From positions 3,607,496 through 3,669,495 of the forward strand of contig NC_049990.1 in the NCBI RefSeq assembly GCF_000003815.2: DNA of 62,000 bases. The letters are read 5' to 3'. Position 1 is the first letter of the stretch. Each line of letters starts with the position of its first letter. The translations under genes were made by a program, and so were the position numbers. Below the pieces are notes generated by a model, which saw nothing but the letters and a program-made list of their open reading frames with translations, ran no database searches and had not been told where the DNA came from. Source of the stretch: Branchiostoma floridae. Taxonomy: Eukaryota; Chordata; Leptocardii; Amphioxiformes; Branchiostomatidae. Of the stretch, positions 1-13,124 are shown in pieces.

Positions 1-1524
1 CTAAGGGTCAGAAGACGTTGCAGTTTTTCATCCAACATCTGCTTGGAGATTAGCAAAGGCCACCAACATGTTGTTATACGGTGACCAAAGTACGTCCATG
101 CAAATGTACTCTCCAAGGAGTCCAAGCAGAGGTTAGGCTCCGACTGTTTTTTAACGTTTTTTATGCGTTTTTATCGGGCTTTCTACTTTGTACCATGTTC
201 AAATATGTCTCGCGAGACATAAAGCTGACATAAAAACGCCTCAAAACGTAAAAAAACAACAACAAAAAAACAAACAGTCGAAGCCTAACGTCTGCTTTTA
301 GAGTAATGCAAATGTCCCTGCATCGGAACCCACATCTCCGCCGTACGGGGGGTAATAGGGGGTAATCTTACCTCTTATTCATAACCCGATTCGTTATGGA
401 CGCGACCAACGTGGTTCAAGGGGTGTTTTGTAGCGTATCGGAATGTGTATCGACTTTTTCTGTAAATCCTTAATTTGACCGACCTCCTTGTTGTGACATA
501 TTCTTTTTGGGGCCGTCTGGATTGATAGAAAGGGAAAATAACCTTTACAATTCTTTTGCAGTTAAGAAATCACGTTTTTAAAAAGCTACATACCTCTATA
601 TCAAGAGAAGATGTGATCAATTGAAATGAAATCCAAATAAAATAATTGTACCACTAGGTTGAACCTGTCCTTTATATCGTAATCTTTTGAAAGCAAGTGA
701 AACGTAAAAAATAATTAACAACTCCTTTCAAAAATTTCGAAGTCTTCTAACTACTAAAAGTAGTATACGCCCTATATATATATGCCCTTACAAATGAAAA
801 TTTACGTTATCATTTTTTTATAATCAATACCCAGTCGTATGCTTTATAAAACACCATTGAAAAAAATCATTGCACTGTACATATTATTTCGCTTTGCCAG
901 TCCAGAGAAAACACCCCTTGGATACAAATGGAATGTCCCACGCATTCGTCACGCCTGCAGGCCGCCCTGGAGGTACAATGGCGCATCTGCTGTTTTCTTT
1001 CCGCCGCGCCGCCAATTATTTAGCTGTTTCTCACTCTGTCATCGCGCACAGCCACACACACATGCACGGAGGGGATGTTTACGCCTCTGGGTAAAGAAAC
1101 ACACACGAAGCCTGTTGAAAGAGTACCGAAGCTGCGCGGAAAGAAAGCCGCTCAAAACTGCCGACAGTCGGAGGCAAGCTAGGGCGAAAGTTCGCGATCT
1201 TCACTTGTAGAGAACAGATTGAAAAAGTTTTAAAGTTAAAGCAGAAACATTCCAGCAGTCTTGCTGTGCAGCTGTTGTCTTGACGCGAACCGTTAAACTG
1301 TTTTCAGCTTGCCCGAGGATTACTGTGGTTCCCTCCGCACGCTAGAAGGTAACGGAGACCGCAGCAGTCGCGGCCAACCATCCCAGTTATCCCGCCCCCG
1401 TCATTGCCCAAAGGCTTGCCATTTCTAAATTCTACCCGTCTTTAGCGAGGGGTTGTCGCCGTTGTTTACTACACACAGTTCGGTGGGACTTAAACTTGGA
1501 CCGGTACAGGTACAGCGTTCCAGG
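1..1524. other. Upstream flank of the first coding exon
   Basis: No supportable gene is seen. It contains a MITE-like inverted repeat near its start and AT-rich DNA around 550-850. The open frames at 839-1210 have no recognisable domain. The proximal promoter and 5' UTR of the signal-peptide exon that begins at 1525 should lie in the last few hundred bases, but no specific core promoter element is convincing. Confidence 0.5.
107..305. repeat. MITE-like inverted repeat, 'CCAAGCAGAGGTTAGGC' family
   Basis: The left end reads TACTCTCCAAG and continues into CCAAGCAGAGGTTAGGC. The right end carries the inverted counterpart GCCTAACGTCTGCTTTTAGAGTA. Internal arms also pair (CGACTGTTTTT with AAACAGTCG). 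Related copies lie at 4068-4254 and 9713-9828. There is no coding capacity, so this is probably a non-autonomous DNA transposon. Confidence 0.7.
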
Positions 1525-4500
1525 ATGAGGATTTCTGCGGTCCTGGTTCTTGCCGTGTTCTTGGTTCCTCTTGTGGTCGTCGCGGGAGATACCGAGGAAC
1601 GGAGGGAGAGAAAGAGAGAACGAGAGGAGAGGAGGAGAGATCGCAAAGGAGGGAGGAGAGGGCGGAATAGAAACAAGGTCAGTGTTTAGTAATCTATAGT
1701 CTATAACTTCTATCGTGTCGCTGCTTATGTCGGAAGCATTTTGGTGTCTGTGAAAATGTTATCTGTATAAATAGTAAGGAAATCCCGTCAGGGGAAAAGT
1801 CAGTAATGTTGGCGTTGTGGGCGCGTTGGGTCCTGGGCTCGTTTTGAGGCCAGTGTGGTGCGTACTACAGGACCTACGTAGGACCTACAGGAGTGACTGA
1901 CAAGGACGACATCGTCACTGAACACCGACAGGTCGTCCTGTCCACTTAATATAGATTTGTAGTGACACAGATTACGTTACGGACATGCAGGGCAGCGTGG
2001 TAACACCAACAGGGGAGAGGGCAATCTTGCTGAATCGTGTTAACGTGTTTAAATGGCGTCAGGCTAGGTCAGAGAATGACGCACGTTTGGGATCTGCGTA
2101 CAAGAAGGATCAAGAAGCAAATGTATAGTTCTTTACCAGACTGACTACGCTGGCTATTATAGGGAGAATAATTTGCCAGGGGAGTTTTGCTGCTAGAAAG
2201 TTTGGCCGGCCGCTCCGGAGGGGAAACATTTACCATACCATCGTCCTCTGGCCAATTTCCAGATTTTTCACTCAGCACCTAGAAAAAACAGGGCACTTAG
2301 AAACAATTTACGATTGAAACTTCTACTTATATCAGCTTGGAGATTATCACTTGAAATTGTGGGGGAAATATAGACAGTGTGTCTTAGCTCTGACGTATTT
2401 AACCTTAAAGACGAGGAAACCTTAAGATCCCGATGCCCAAAGGCTCCGTCTCTAGACACTGTCTGGTACAAAGACTACAGGACTGCTGGTTTCTGTCACT
2501 GTGAGATCGTAGGTCTGACAACAGCCGGGAAACATGGCCTAGAGACTGCGGAGGCACCACTCGGCAACAAGATGTCAAAATGATTTATTTCTCTTCCAAT
2601 CCCCACCAAGGAATCGGAAGTTGCGAATCACGTCCACTTCTGAGATAGCACTCTTGATTTATGGAAACGGGATTTCTGCAGAGCAGGATTTGTCAAAAAC
2701 GATATGTTGCACTTCCTGTATATAGTACTGTATATTCAGACCGAATCTCTCAGATGATGACTGTTTGGTGACTAACACCGATCCTAAAACGGAAGTTGTC
2801 AGCTTTCACCTCAAAGATATCACACTTGGTAAAGAAAGAGGGCTAGATTGTCAAAAAGTATCAAAGTTTCTTTTCAAAGTCTCTGATTTTCACAACAATA
2901 ACACAGGAAGTTGTCCGTAGTTTTCGTTTCAAAGGAATCGCTCATGGTGTAAAGGAAACGGTTTATACAAAGTCGGCTTGTTTAGAGAAGCGTACGCGTG
3001 TTTTTTTATCAGATGAAGATGAAGTATCTATTTCAACTCCCATTTCCTCTACAAATCTTCAGCATCAGTAGCTAATACCATTGCGAAGTTGTGTGTTTTC
3101 GTTGCAAAGGTATCACCCATGTTATCATTGTTAAAAGAAACAGCGTATGTAATATCAGCCTGTTGACAGAAACTGTGTTTTCCTCAGATCAAGACGTGAA
3201 CAAATCATTCAGTTCTCTTCCAATTGCAATCTAGACCACATATCCGGATACTACATGTACCAAAAAGAAATTTATCATTTAGTAAAAAGTGATTTAGACC
3301 ACAAATCCGAACCATTGGTGATTGCTAGTATCTAACTGACTATACGCTGACTGCATAGTATAGGAAGAATAATTTGGCAGGAGAGTTTTGCAGCCAGCGG
3401 AAACACAAACCTAAGCGTAGACTGACTCCCCTGGCCAATTTCCCGATTTTTTTGGCCGAATTCTTAGATCCCCGTACCCCCGTAGGAAGGCCTGGACGAG
3501 GCTAGGAGATTACTACTTGTACCAAAAAAAGACAGTTATCATTTTTCATTCCAGAGGCGTCGAATCAGTCCGAAACACTCCAAAAGCACCAAAGGCCGCT
3601 TATGTAAAACCCATCATGTTAAGATAAGAGGGCAGTCGGATGTGTATTTGGGCTGTGTTTTCAGCCAAGGCTGCACCTGTTTCACCACACACAGATAGAG
3701 CGGCTGGCCAACAAAATAAACAAGGAGAATTCGAGTCTCTGGCTTCTTGTACTTGCTGTGAAAATCGCCCTGTGTTTCGGATTAACCTGAATGCTGGCTT
3801 CAGTCGCCTTTTTTCCCTGAAAGATTGCAAAGGCGTTTCCAAGTAGATGCAAGGATCTGACTAAGGCCCAGTGTTCTGCGTGCGTTTTCGCGACATTTAG
3901 TACGCCATTTCAGTAGACTGGTGTTGTAAGTGGCGCACCTTTCTAATGAAGAACGCGAAGAGTAAAAAGTCTTTAGAATTTGCGTAGGCATATTTCTTTT
4001 TTTATCATGTATAGGTTTATGCAAGGACGATAATCTCCTTTGTTTATTTGAAATACAATTTAAAAAATTCCAAGCAGAGGTTAGACCACGATTTCTAACA
4101 TTTTTGTCGGGCTTTTTAAAATTTTTGTTAGAGGTTTCTTTTTATCAAGCTGGCAAGCAATAATGAAAACCTGGCGAAATAGAAAGCCCAACAAAAAGGT
4201 CTGAAACAAATACGCCAAAACCCGGTCGGAGCCGAACTTCTGCTTGGAGAGTAGGGTTTGTCCCCTGGGATCTACTTTAAATAGTACATCTGCTTGGACA
4301 TCAGACCGCAGGATATGTCCAGACGGTCCTGTGATAAGCACGTAACACCGGAGGCTTGTTAGAAACCCTTAAATACAAGCCGGCTGTCCAATCGGTTCTA
4401 CCCTGACGAACCCCACTAACCTGGAACCCGGTCTCCCTGTGGCTCGAACTACCGTAGTTAGTGTAGGCTGCGTACGGGCCGAATGCAGCTCTCAGCCGCC

Positions 4501-4843
4501 GGGGCAATCGTCCACACCCGGTCATCTAACCGCGTGAAAATCCTACCGTGTGTGAACGATTACCCCGGCGGCTGAGAGCTGTACTGGCCCCGTAGAGAGG
4601 ATACACCAACTACGGTAGGCCGTGCCACAACGAGACTGGGTTCCAGGTTAGAACCCCACCAACACACGGCGGGAAACGTCCGTGACTTTCGCCGCTGGTT
4701 TTAATAAGTTTATCCGTTCGTCGCATGTCGACGTCGCCAGGTTCCGTCATCTTAACAAGCTACAGGCGAGCTTTCAAAGTAGCCTGGATACCAGACTCCT
4801 GCCCGAAACCAATCATATCTAACTCAGGGGGACCTGCTGTAGA

Positions 4844-4898
<55 letters not shown>

Positions 4899-7800
4899 GT
4901 GTGTACATGTGTGTGTATGTGTGTGACCCTCACACACAGGGTTGACTATCACGGCAATGCCTTACGATGGAGATGTGAGTGTGTCTGTGTTTTGATATCT
5001 TTGGGACATTTGTGTGATCATTGGTAAGTACTGTTTTCTAGGCTTGGCGGCTGTCAGAAACTGGGTACAATTAGAACTGATATAAAAAGAGACAATAATT
5101 CAGAATAGACCCAAAGCCTAGAAGACTGTTTTGGAAGGTAGTCTATGTGTTTCATAGCTTATCTGAAGGTCCTTCAACAACTAAAAAATCGACGAACTCC
5201 TTTGGCAACTTAATCAACAGTACTTGGCCAATTTCGACTACTCTGTCAGCTACCAAAGTCTGGCGGACACACCACACGACTCAGGCGCTGATGGTATGAT
5301 TAACGTCTCTACCAGTGAAGTATACAGGCTATAAGATTGGCAAAAAGAGAAAAGAAATGTTGGCTAAGCTCGCTGGTAAATTATTCTACCTTTCTGGTCA
5401 GTTTCTACCATTTTCCCAGTCCGCAAATAGGTCTTGCGGTCGCTAGTCAGTTGAGCGGTTTAATAAAGCGTTTTGTAGTTCTGTAGTTGTGGTAAGTTGG
5501 CAGGCATTCCTGGCGACTGTGGCTACATCTCTGTCGGCATCGCCCTTAACCCGCCCTTGTTGTTGACCTTCAAGTTTAATAGCGTTCGCCACGGGTTGCC
5601 GGGGGCAGTTCCGTATTGTCGATATGTCTTTTCAGACGAAATTAGTTTGCTAGTGTTCATGGATTTGATGTGTGTATATAGTCTCTACTAGTTGCCACAA
5701 AACCAGTCATTTGGTCAATTTTGACAGAATAATGAAATTTTATTGTAAATTTGTACCAGAATGGACTTGAGAAACGTACATGTGGTAGAGACATACGAAA
5801 CAAACACGTGACAAGGAAAGTGATTGAGATTATTGTAAGAAGAGAGCATCTAGACGAGAAGACGAAATATTTTGCAAGAGGAGTAAGCCGGCTGTAGAAT
5901 TTAGCATAGGAAACCATCAGGCATTTTGTTTTCTGTTTTTTTTAGCAGACCGGGGAGACTGGTGGATACTCCCGTGTCCCGTCATACCCGCTGCGACCGC
6001 CGAACCTCCATACGTTTGATAAATCGCTTTACGGATTTCTTAGATGAAGAACGAATTTTTCGACTTTGTGTGTTCTTCGTTACATGTCAAACCACATCTT
6101 AACATATTGCATCATATAAAAATTTTGAAATAAAGGCTCACACAAATGCAACTCGCTCGCTCAGCGACAGACCCCTGGTGGAAAGAGGGCGTAATGAAAT
6201 TTTACTGAATTGAATCAAATTGAATTGAATGGTTTTTGTTTTGCATGTGAGGGCTTCGGGGAAAGAAAGGAGAATATACAAAATTACAAGACCACCGTGT
6301 TATTATCTTTTACCGTGAAACACCCGTGAAATTGTTGCCCCCTGACAACCTCGAATACGGGTAATTTTGGCGCGGATCAAAGCAGAACGCCCATGAATGA
6401 ATTTTCTATGTGAATGAAGCGGAGCGCAGCGGGTTTCTCGGAAGAGGGGGGCGGAATTCCAGGCCGAACGATGACTCAAATGCCGCGTATGTTCGGACAA
6501 AAATTGGGCTGTACCTTGGAGTAGGCCAAAGTAATCTGCAAGTAGATGTAGATGTAGAGAGGCAAATGTCTAATCGTTTCTCGAGCTTCCGTCCCCCCCC
6601 CCCCCGAACTGTGGACCTTTATGAAATGTTATGATTTTGCCTTTTTACATCTGCTTGGACTAGGACGGTTTCTAACCATGGTCACGGAACCTAGAGAAAC
6701 AGGACCTAAAAGTAAAATTAGGAATGGACAATAGCTTTTGAAATACATCACCATACACTGCACGTGATGTAGATTCGTAGATAGAAATCCTTATCGTTCA
6801 TTGTACTATTTGTAGCTTATAATACTTGAGTACATGTTTAATAGTTCAACATCGGTACGTGTCGGTCCTCCGCAGCCTCTACCAGGCTCCAAAGGTCGGT
6901 GGAAAAATTGTTGAAATTTGCCCAAATAAGACCTTATTAGGTCGCAAACTGTACTCCTTGGTCATCTAACTCCACTGGCATGTTTTCTGTCTTATTTGGC
7001 GAATTTCTACTATTTTTCCAGCGACCTGTAGAGCATGGTAGAGGCTATGTCCTCCGAGGGATCACTTGAAAACAGCATAACAACATTACCAACTGTAGCC
7101 GATGACCCAAGAAAGGTCTACAACAAGTGATGATGTGTATTGTGTACATGGTAGTCGTTAATGACCCATAGGAGGGCTCTTTATGCCATAATATGCTGTG
7201 TCTATTGTAGCCTCAACCAGGCCTGTCTACGGGGAAGTAGGGATCGTAGAATTCGGAGAAAAAATTGGAAATTGGAAATTGGCCAGGGGAGTCAGTCCAC
7301 GCTATTAAAGATTGCCGGCCAACTCTTCTGGTAGCAAAAATCTCTGGTAAATTATTCTCCCTATTATAACGGCCAGCTTAGTCAGTCACAATCCAGAGTG
7401 CCACCATCGTCTTTCGAGATGGACAGATACCTGCCTACCTAATTAGTCTGGTAGAGGCTACCCGGCAGAGGATCCGTCACTTGGAAACAACAACATTACC
7501 GAATGTAGTTGAATTGACCCCAAAAAGGTCCCCAACAACCGATGATGTGTATTGTATACATGGTAGTCGTTAATGACCCGGAGGAGGGATGTTTATGCCA
7601 TAACAGTGTCTATTGTACTCCAGCCACTAATATGGATCTAATGAGCATATTTTTAACAGGATTAACATGATTGGTGAGTTCGATTGTCGTTAAGCTCATT
7701 AAGGACAACAATAGTCTGGTTTGGCTGTTAATTATCACGGCAGGGAACACAGTGAATAAAACAGGCAAAGCAATCATGGAAATAAACTGTAGGAAGATGT

Positions 7801-10800
7801 TGTTTTGTTTGGAAATTGGACAGAAAAGCACAGGAAATGCGTCATCCGCGTTTGGATTATATGATAAACTTTTAAAGTGTACAATAAGATGATTATTTAC
7901 AGTAACAACAACTTCCTTTTTACACCTAGAGCAATGACATCATCCCATCATTGTTTATAGACAACCCATGTGTTTGTGTGTGTTTTGTGTTCAATAAAAA
8001 GAGGTACATTTTCCCCACCTGCTGTATACAAACTGTTTTGCAGATGTTGCGTTTCTTTTCTTCTGTATTTTCGTTTTCTGTCAACTTGCTTGCGCAAACA
8101 CAGAAGTCGTGTTTTTCCAGTTGTCACACTCGGGGAGTTTCCTTTTTCCCAGGTCTGTTTGGGTGGTCAGGGATTCTGTGGTCCTCTCTTGTGGCGGAAA
8201 AAAAAATCACTTTTGACTGTGTCGGAGCTTCATAGCCTCTACCAGGCTCCGTGGATTGTAGAAATTGGACAAATAGAGTCAATAGTACGCTATAGGGGAG
8301 TCAGCCGTGGCTAGAAATGATTCTTCTGGCCGGCTAACTCCCCTAGCGTACTAATGACCCTATTTCAATATTTGTCCACTTTCTACCGATCCACGGAGCC
8401 TGGTAGAGGCTAACACTCGGGAGTTTCTTTTTCCCAGGTCCTTTTGGGTGGGCCGGATTCTGTGGTCCTCTCTTGTGAAGGAAAAACTGTTGACTGTGAC
8501 GGAGCTTCATGCGACCTGAATATGGACAATAGATACTGTCAGCACCTCGGGGGGACTCCGGCAAGAATCCGATGATTCAGAACTTTGAAGCTCGGGGGAA
8601 AATGAGGGGGCGACGCGCACTCTCCAAGCAGAGGTTGATGTGGGAAAATCGTGATCTTTTCCTTATATGCCGTCTTTTTCTGTCGGCTTTAGCTTCCATA
8701 TTCCTCACTGGAGTGAGGAAAGCTAAAGATTTGTTAAGCCTTCATTGGGGATTGCAAGGGATTCGAACCCCGCTTTAACTATCTTATGGCACCGTAGGAT
8801 CTGCTTGCAGATTACATTTAACGTCCTATCCGAGGAATGTCCCTAACCAAAGCTAGGTACTCATATTGACATAAGTCGAGTTAGGAATTCGTGTTAAGTG
8901 CCTTTTCCCAAGGGCATAACTTCTGTGACATGACCGGATTCGAACCCAGGACCTCTGGGCTCTGTGTCAAATATCCTGCCGTGACGCCACGCACGCCGCC
9001 CAGTGATGTTATGTATGGCGCATGTGAGACTAAATGTTGTTCAAATGCAAAACAAAAAAATTCTCTACTAAAGCCTTCTTCAGGTTCAAATGACTAAACG
9101 CTCCAAAACACTAATCTCCAAGCAGATCCTACGGTGCCATAAGATAGCATCAAAGCTGGCCAAGGAGTACAGCCGGCCAAAGGGAGTCAAACGGGCACCG
9201 GAGGGTTTGATACTATATTACGCCACCGTGGATCTGCCTGGAGATTACCAAAACACGTGACCTTACGAACGCGTGACGTCAGTGGTAGGTCAAAGGCGCC
9301 TGCAAGTTTACATGCTTCCCGTCTCTTCTGCAGTCCTCTTACAAAGTAATCCCATAAAGCATATATTTGTTTATGTTGGCATAGTTCCTGTCTAACGCTA
9401 TCCTTACTACCCCGATCTGTTCTTTGTCAGCGAAGGCAGACTGGAAAAGATTTTGTTCTCTTTCTTCATCAATGTCAAGGACGTGGATCATATTGTGTAT
9501 TCCTCTAGTCTAACAAAAAATATTGTTTTTAGGGTAGCGAGTGTAAGGAGCTCAGGTAGAAATCGGATGGCTACAAACCAGTGGCTGGATAAGTTGAAAT
9601 TCTTCAAAATATAGGTCGAAGAATTACTCACACAAAATCCACTTATCTTGACGTTGGATTTTGTTTTTTGTCATTTTTTTTTTCACCAACAAAGTTTCCG
9701 CTAGTAGCGTCCTACTCTCCAAGCAGAGGTTAGGCCGCGAGACATAAAGAAAACAAAATAGAAAGCCCGATAAAAACACCCAAAAGACGTACAAAGACAG
9801 TCGGGTCCTAACCTGTGCTTGGAGAGTAGTAGCACCCTCAAAATAATGGTCCGAGAACTACTGCACATTTATCTTGACGTTTATTTATTTGTTTTACCAG
9901 AGATACATCGCTCAGGCTACAGCCTGTTTTTCAGGACTCCCTGGACACATATAGAAACAGACACCATACAATACTTGTGAACTACACAGTCACATAACTT
10001 AACTTAGGAATAAGATAACAGTGAAAGTCCTGCCAACAGTATTACCGCATTAGTCTGTTTTAAAAAAATACTTTTTTCTTATCATTTTCCTCCTCCAGAG
10101 TTTCCCCCTGGTTGCGTCCTCCCCCAGCCCGGGCCTGGACATGTTCTTCGAGGACCGTCAGCACGCGCTGATCTCCGGGGAGAGCCTCGGGCGGGACCTC
10201 GGGAGGGACCCCGGGGACGACCCGAGGAGCGGGCGGAGGGAGCCCGGCGGGCGGAAGAAGGGGAAGGGCCGCGGGAGGAAGAAGGACCGGGAGGGCCGGA
10301 GGCGCGGCAAGGGGAAGAACAGGGGGAAGAACAAGCAGGAAGGTGATGCTGTCGACACCACGCCTGGTAATGCATGCAGCAGGAAAATGTGTAGAAATAT
10401 AAAAACTTAAGGATCCACTGCAGTACCTTAGTAAGCCACTGTGTGGCCCAAAATCTCCTATAAGCACACAGGAGGAAAATATGCATGTACCTATCTACCT
10501 ACGTAGTCCCTTGACATGCAGGTCGTTGGGGGAACAAGGTATTGTAGACATGAAGACGGAGAGCTGTCTCCTGGCCCAGTTCCACTACAGTGCCTTAACA
10601 GGCCGCTAGGTGGCCTAAAATCTAATCATTTCGAAATGTTATCAAGACCTACCTACATACCAAAATACAGTCCATTTTGGTCTTCTTTAGTTATGCTGTT
10701 AATCCACAAGCACACATACACACAAACGCTACCAAAAACATAACCTTTTTGGCGAAGGTAACGACATATTGATTTTTTTACTGCATGCTCTTGCTCGAAG

Positions 10801-12664
10801 GGTCTAAAACATCCTGTACAGCGGGTGAAAGGCATTAAGCAGTACCTTAATGTGTCACTATCGAGGACCCTCAAGCACTGAAGGCTATAGCTAGGCCTCC
10901 TTAAACAATACGGGAAAATGAAAGAAGAAAAACAATTTCGACAGCTAAGGGAGTCTGCAAGACCCAAGACGCAGTGGAACGAATTGAAGAAAGAGCAAAT
11001 GCACCTGCAAGACGGAATGATGCTTGCTAATGCATAACCAGTGGATGAGAAAGTGTATGAAAGCAAACAACTCGTAACTTGGTGTTAAGGAAAACCAGCA
11101 AAACCTGGAAAAACATCCGATCCGAAGCTCAATAAGAAAATTGGATAAATATGTTAAAAATGTGTTTTCAACCATTTTGGACGCGGTTTAACCTCTTCGA
11201 GACCACAAAAAGGAAATTCAAAATGTTCAGAGGGATTTAACTTCGCAGTAGGGATAAAATGGAGCGTTCGCGGCGATTTTAATTTCGCGGTTGAACACAA
11301 TGCACAAATTTACGCGTTGAATTGAAGCGCTCTCCGCAAAAACCGCGAACATAAAAATGATATAAATATTTACACTTTTACAGTATTGCCACGAGCCATT
11401 GATCATGAAAAAACACGGTGGTCACTCTTCTAGTTTTCTAGCGGAAGCCACACACGACATTGTGATCCCAGTTTTGGCCTCACATTTTCAAAGAAAATAA
11501 ACCCCCTCCCCCAAAGCACCAGTGAGGAAGCCCAGCTGCTTGGTTTAGCATACCGACTGTAACCCATCCGCAGTTCGTGGGTAGGAGAGGTCCCGACTCA
11601 AGCGTTCCACAGGCCACAGGAGCGAGTTTTGTTGTTTTTACTGAAACAAGCATTATAAATCCCCGGGTCACTGCCAGTCCACGGCTGTTAGGAGTTGAAA
11701 CCATGACTAATCATCAAACAAGGACTGCACAGAAAGGTCGATTGTGTGAAAAACGAAACACACACGGAAAACACAGTCCCTTATTTCATTTTCAAAAAGC
11801 TTTATCAACCCCTTTCAAATAGGATAGCCACTACAGATCATTGATAAATCGTTATTTTGAAGTTAGCAGTGATCTTGAAACGAATGTTACAATGATTATT
11901 TATCATCACTACAAAAGACACAATGACAAAGAATGTAAGAAATAAAGTTCTTTCAAATTGAATTTGAAAAGCATTATAAACGCAGGGCTTTCGATATGAA
12001 GTTTGTTGAACGGTTTCGTGAGTGAGACATAATTGATACGATGTTTTTGAGATGTTTGATCAAGCGCAAAGAACATCACTCAACATACGACAGGAACAAG
12101 GGAATAACCCGGAAAGTGACGTCAGAAGTGGGTCAAATGTGGTCCACTGAATTGGGACGGTCGGCGGTATCAACTTCCAGGCACCTGTTACCCACATCTG
12201 ACGCCACGTTTTCAGAAAGTTTGAGTTTGACCAGATCCACAATTACCTTAACAATATACAAGTGCATTGCAGCTACTCTTCCTCCGTGACTAGCTATAGG
12301 CTGTTTAGTCACTAATAAAGCAAGGGTTGTGAAAAGGGTCTCTGTTAAGCCTCCATAACAGGCTCTCTGGGCCTTTTTATGGCTCATAATACACTTTTAC
12401 AGGTCTTTTATTTCTGTACTGGGTCCCCTGTACATGTACGGGCCGGTGCACGTGTATTATAAACTTTTCTCCCTGTGGTCCTTATAAACAACATGACATG
12501 ATACCCAATTAACACCCATGTTGACGTTATTGATTCGTGTAGTGAAGCATTTTTGTTTGAGTTGGATTAAAAGAACTGCGAATTCACATTGATATCGTTT
12601 TTTTTTCATTCCATACCAACAGGACCGAGCCCGGCAGGCAGCAAAGCGGATTCTTCCAAACCAG
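1525..12664 (+). CDS. 5' exons: signal peptide plus basic segment, probable N-terminus of the Frizzled/PAN/nicotinic-LBD gene
   Basis: Exon 1525-1677 starts with ATG and a strong signal peptide (MRISAVLVLAVFLVPLVVV-AG), followed by an Arg/Lys/Glu-rich run, and ends in frame at donor GTCAGT. Exon 10099-10342 (after TCCTCCAG, before GTGATG) joins in phase 0 and encodes a Pro/Ser-rich start, a short acidic patch, then a run dominated by Arg, Lys and Gly. A short 42-nt phase 1-1 exon at 12623-12664 (between AACAG and GTAATC) encodes a Gly/Pro/Ser/Lys linker. The chain ends in phase 1, exactly what the PAN exon at 18655 needs. The basic run could bind heparan sulfate or another polyanion (inference). 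Uncertainty: the join to 18655 is based on strand, phase and a missing N-terminus. The segment could instead be a separate secreted basic protein whose 3' exons are not recognised, and the 42-nt exon is the weakest link. Confidence 0.55.
4068..4254. repeat. MITE-like inverted repeat, second copy of the 107-305 family
   Basis: It starts TTCCAAGCAGAGGTTAGAC and ends with the inverted form GAACTTCTGCTTGGAGAGTAG. The interior shows pairing of GTCGGGC-type arms. No coding capacity. Confidence 0.7.
4411..4656. repeat. Long imperfect inverted repeat
   Basis: The arms begin CCCCACTAACCTGGAAC and end GTTCCAGGTTAGAACCCC. Further inside, CAGCTCTCAGCCGCCGGGG pairs with CCCCGGCGGCTGAGAGCT. The loop is short, so the whole segment can fold into one hairpin. 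A fold-back or MITE-type element is likely. Confidence 0.75.
4847..4925. repeat. (GT)n microsatellite
   Basis: A nearly pure TG/GT tract of about 45 bases, followed by a degenerate GT-rich extension with CGTG and ACATG interruptions. An apparent open frame of Cys/Val residues over this tract is low-complexity only. Confidence 0.95.
6873..7047. repeat. MITE-like element, 'AGCCTCTACCAGGCTCC' family
   Basis: The left terminus is CAGCCTCTACCAGGCTCC and the right terminus is GCATGGTAGAGGCTA. Subterminal pieces GGTCGGTGG and CCAGCGACCTG pair weakly. Relatives are at 7208-7460 and 8233-8412, with half an element near 58339. Confidence 0.7.
7208..7460. repeat. MITE-like element, diverged copy of the same family
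   Basis: The ends are TAGCCTCAACCAGGCC and GTCTGGTAGAGGCTA. The interior contains GGCCAGGGGAGTCAGTC and a large inverted partner with TTATTCTCCCTATTATAACG. No coding capacity. Confidence 0.6.
8233..8412. repeat. MITE, near-perfect palindrome
   Basis: The termini are TAGCCTCTACCAGGCTCCGT and its reverse complement at the right end. The palindrome extends through the interior (GCTATAGGGGAGTCAGC against GGCTAACTCCCCTAGCG), so almost the full 180 bases form a hairpin. This is the best preserved member of its family here. Confidence 0.85.
9112..9247. repeat. MITE, 'TAATCTCCAAGCAGATCC' family
   Basis: The left end is TAATCTCCAAGCAGATCCTA and the right end is GGATCTGCCTGGAGATTA. The internal arms AGCTGGCCAAGGAGTA and GGCCAAAGGGAGTC pair imperfectly. 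A second full copy is at 18815-18981, and half copies lie near 8790-8812 and 25799. Confidence 0.8.
9713..9828. repeat. MITE, short copy of the 107-305 family
   Basis: TACTCTCCAAGCAGAGGTTA at the left is matched by TAACCTGTGCTTGGAGAGTA at the right. At 116 bases this is the most compact member and defines the family termini. Confidence 0.85.
10343..12622 (+). other. Intron, repeats only
   Basis: No exon is recognised. A dispersed repeat, also present near 55930-56260, lies at about 10410-10760 and is marked by CAGTACCTTA, AGGTGGCCTAAAATC and a CAAACGCTACCAAAAACATA end. A GC-rich repeat with TTCGCGG/CCGCGAA inverted pieces lies at about 11240-11355. The remainder is AT-rich without visible structure. 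Confidence 0.4.
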
Positions 12665-12775
12665 GTAATCCTTAACGCTTGCATGATTTCAATCAATTTC
12701 CGGTCTTGCAGGTAGTTTTCTGACCTTGAAACAGGCTCAAATGGACCGATCCTGTCGAATGCCATATCGGACAAA

Positions 12776-12907
12776 TAGAACCCCCTATTCTATTTCGAAC
12801 ACCTCCGTCAAAAACTGTCACAGCGGGACAGAAATGGCTATTTTTGACGGAAGTGTTCGAAATAGAACAGTGATCGAACAGGGGGCGGGGTTTTGGGATC
12901 GGTTCTA
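12776..12907. repeat. MITE-like palindrome
   Basis: The arms TAGAACCCCC and TCTATTTCGAACACCTCCGT pair with ACGGAAGTGTTCGAAATAGA and GGGATCGGTTCTA. The core CCGTCAAAAA/TTTTTGACGG is perfect. The element sits about 110 bases downstream of the predicted 42-nt exon. Confidence 0.75.
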
Positions 12908-13124
12908 ATTGAAAAAAAGTCAGACGTAACGATATAACGTTACGTTGATAGAGTTCAGATATCTAGGTAATGAGGTACCCTGCACAAAAGTCACTTGGAA
13001 AAGTTTTTTTTTTCTTCGAAAACGTCCCTACGTTTCAGGCAGCATCCGCTGTGGTTCGTCAATGACTGAACGGAATTTGAAGTCTTGATATTGTAACGTT
13101 ACAATGTTTTGTCTTTCCTATAGA

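Larger units (their letters stand above)
1678..10098 (+). other. Large intron 1, repeat-filled
   Basis: No coding exon is recognised in this 8.4-kb stretch. It is occupied by MITE-like palindromes and their fragments (listed separately), a GT microsatellite and dispersed copies of a repeat with the core AATAATTTGCCAGGGGAG (near 2168, 3368 and inverted near 7350). A tRNA-like SINE piece on the minus strand lies near 8900-9000 (B-box-like GGATTCGAACCC). Confidence 0.5.

Noticed and set aside
4725-5027. Cys/Val-rich open frame
   Set aside because: It is the translation of a GT microsatellite and has no domain or splice support.
10060-10486. Pro/Ser/Arg-rich minus-strand frames
   Set aside because: They are antisense shadows of the GC-rich basic exon at 10099-10342, which has acceptor and donor sites on the plus strand.
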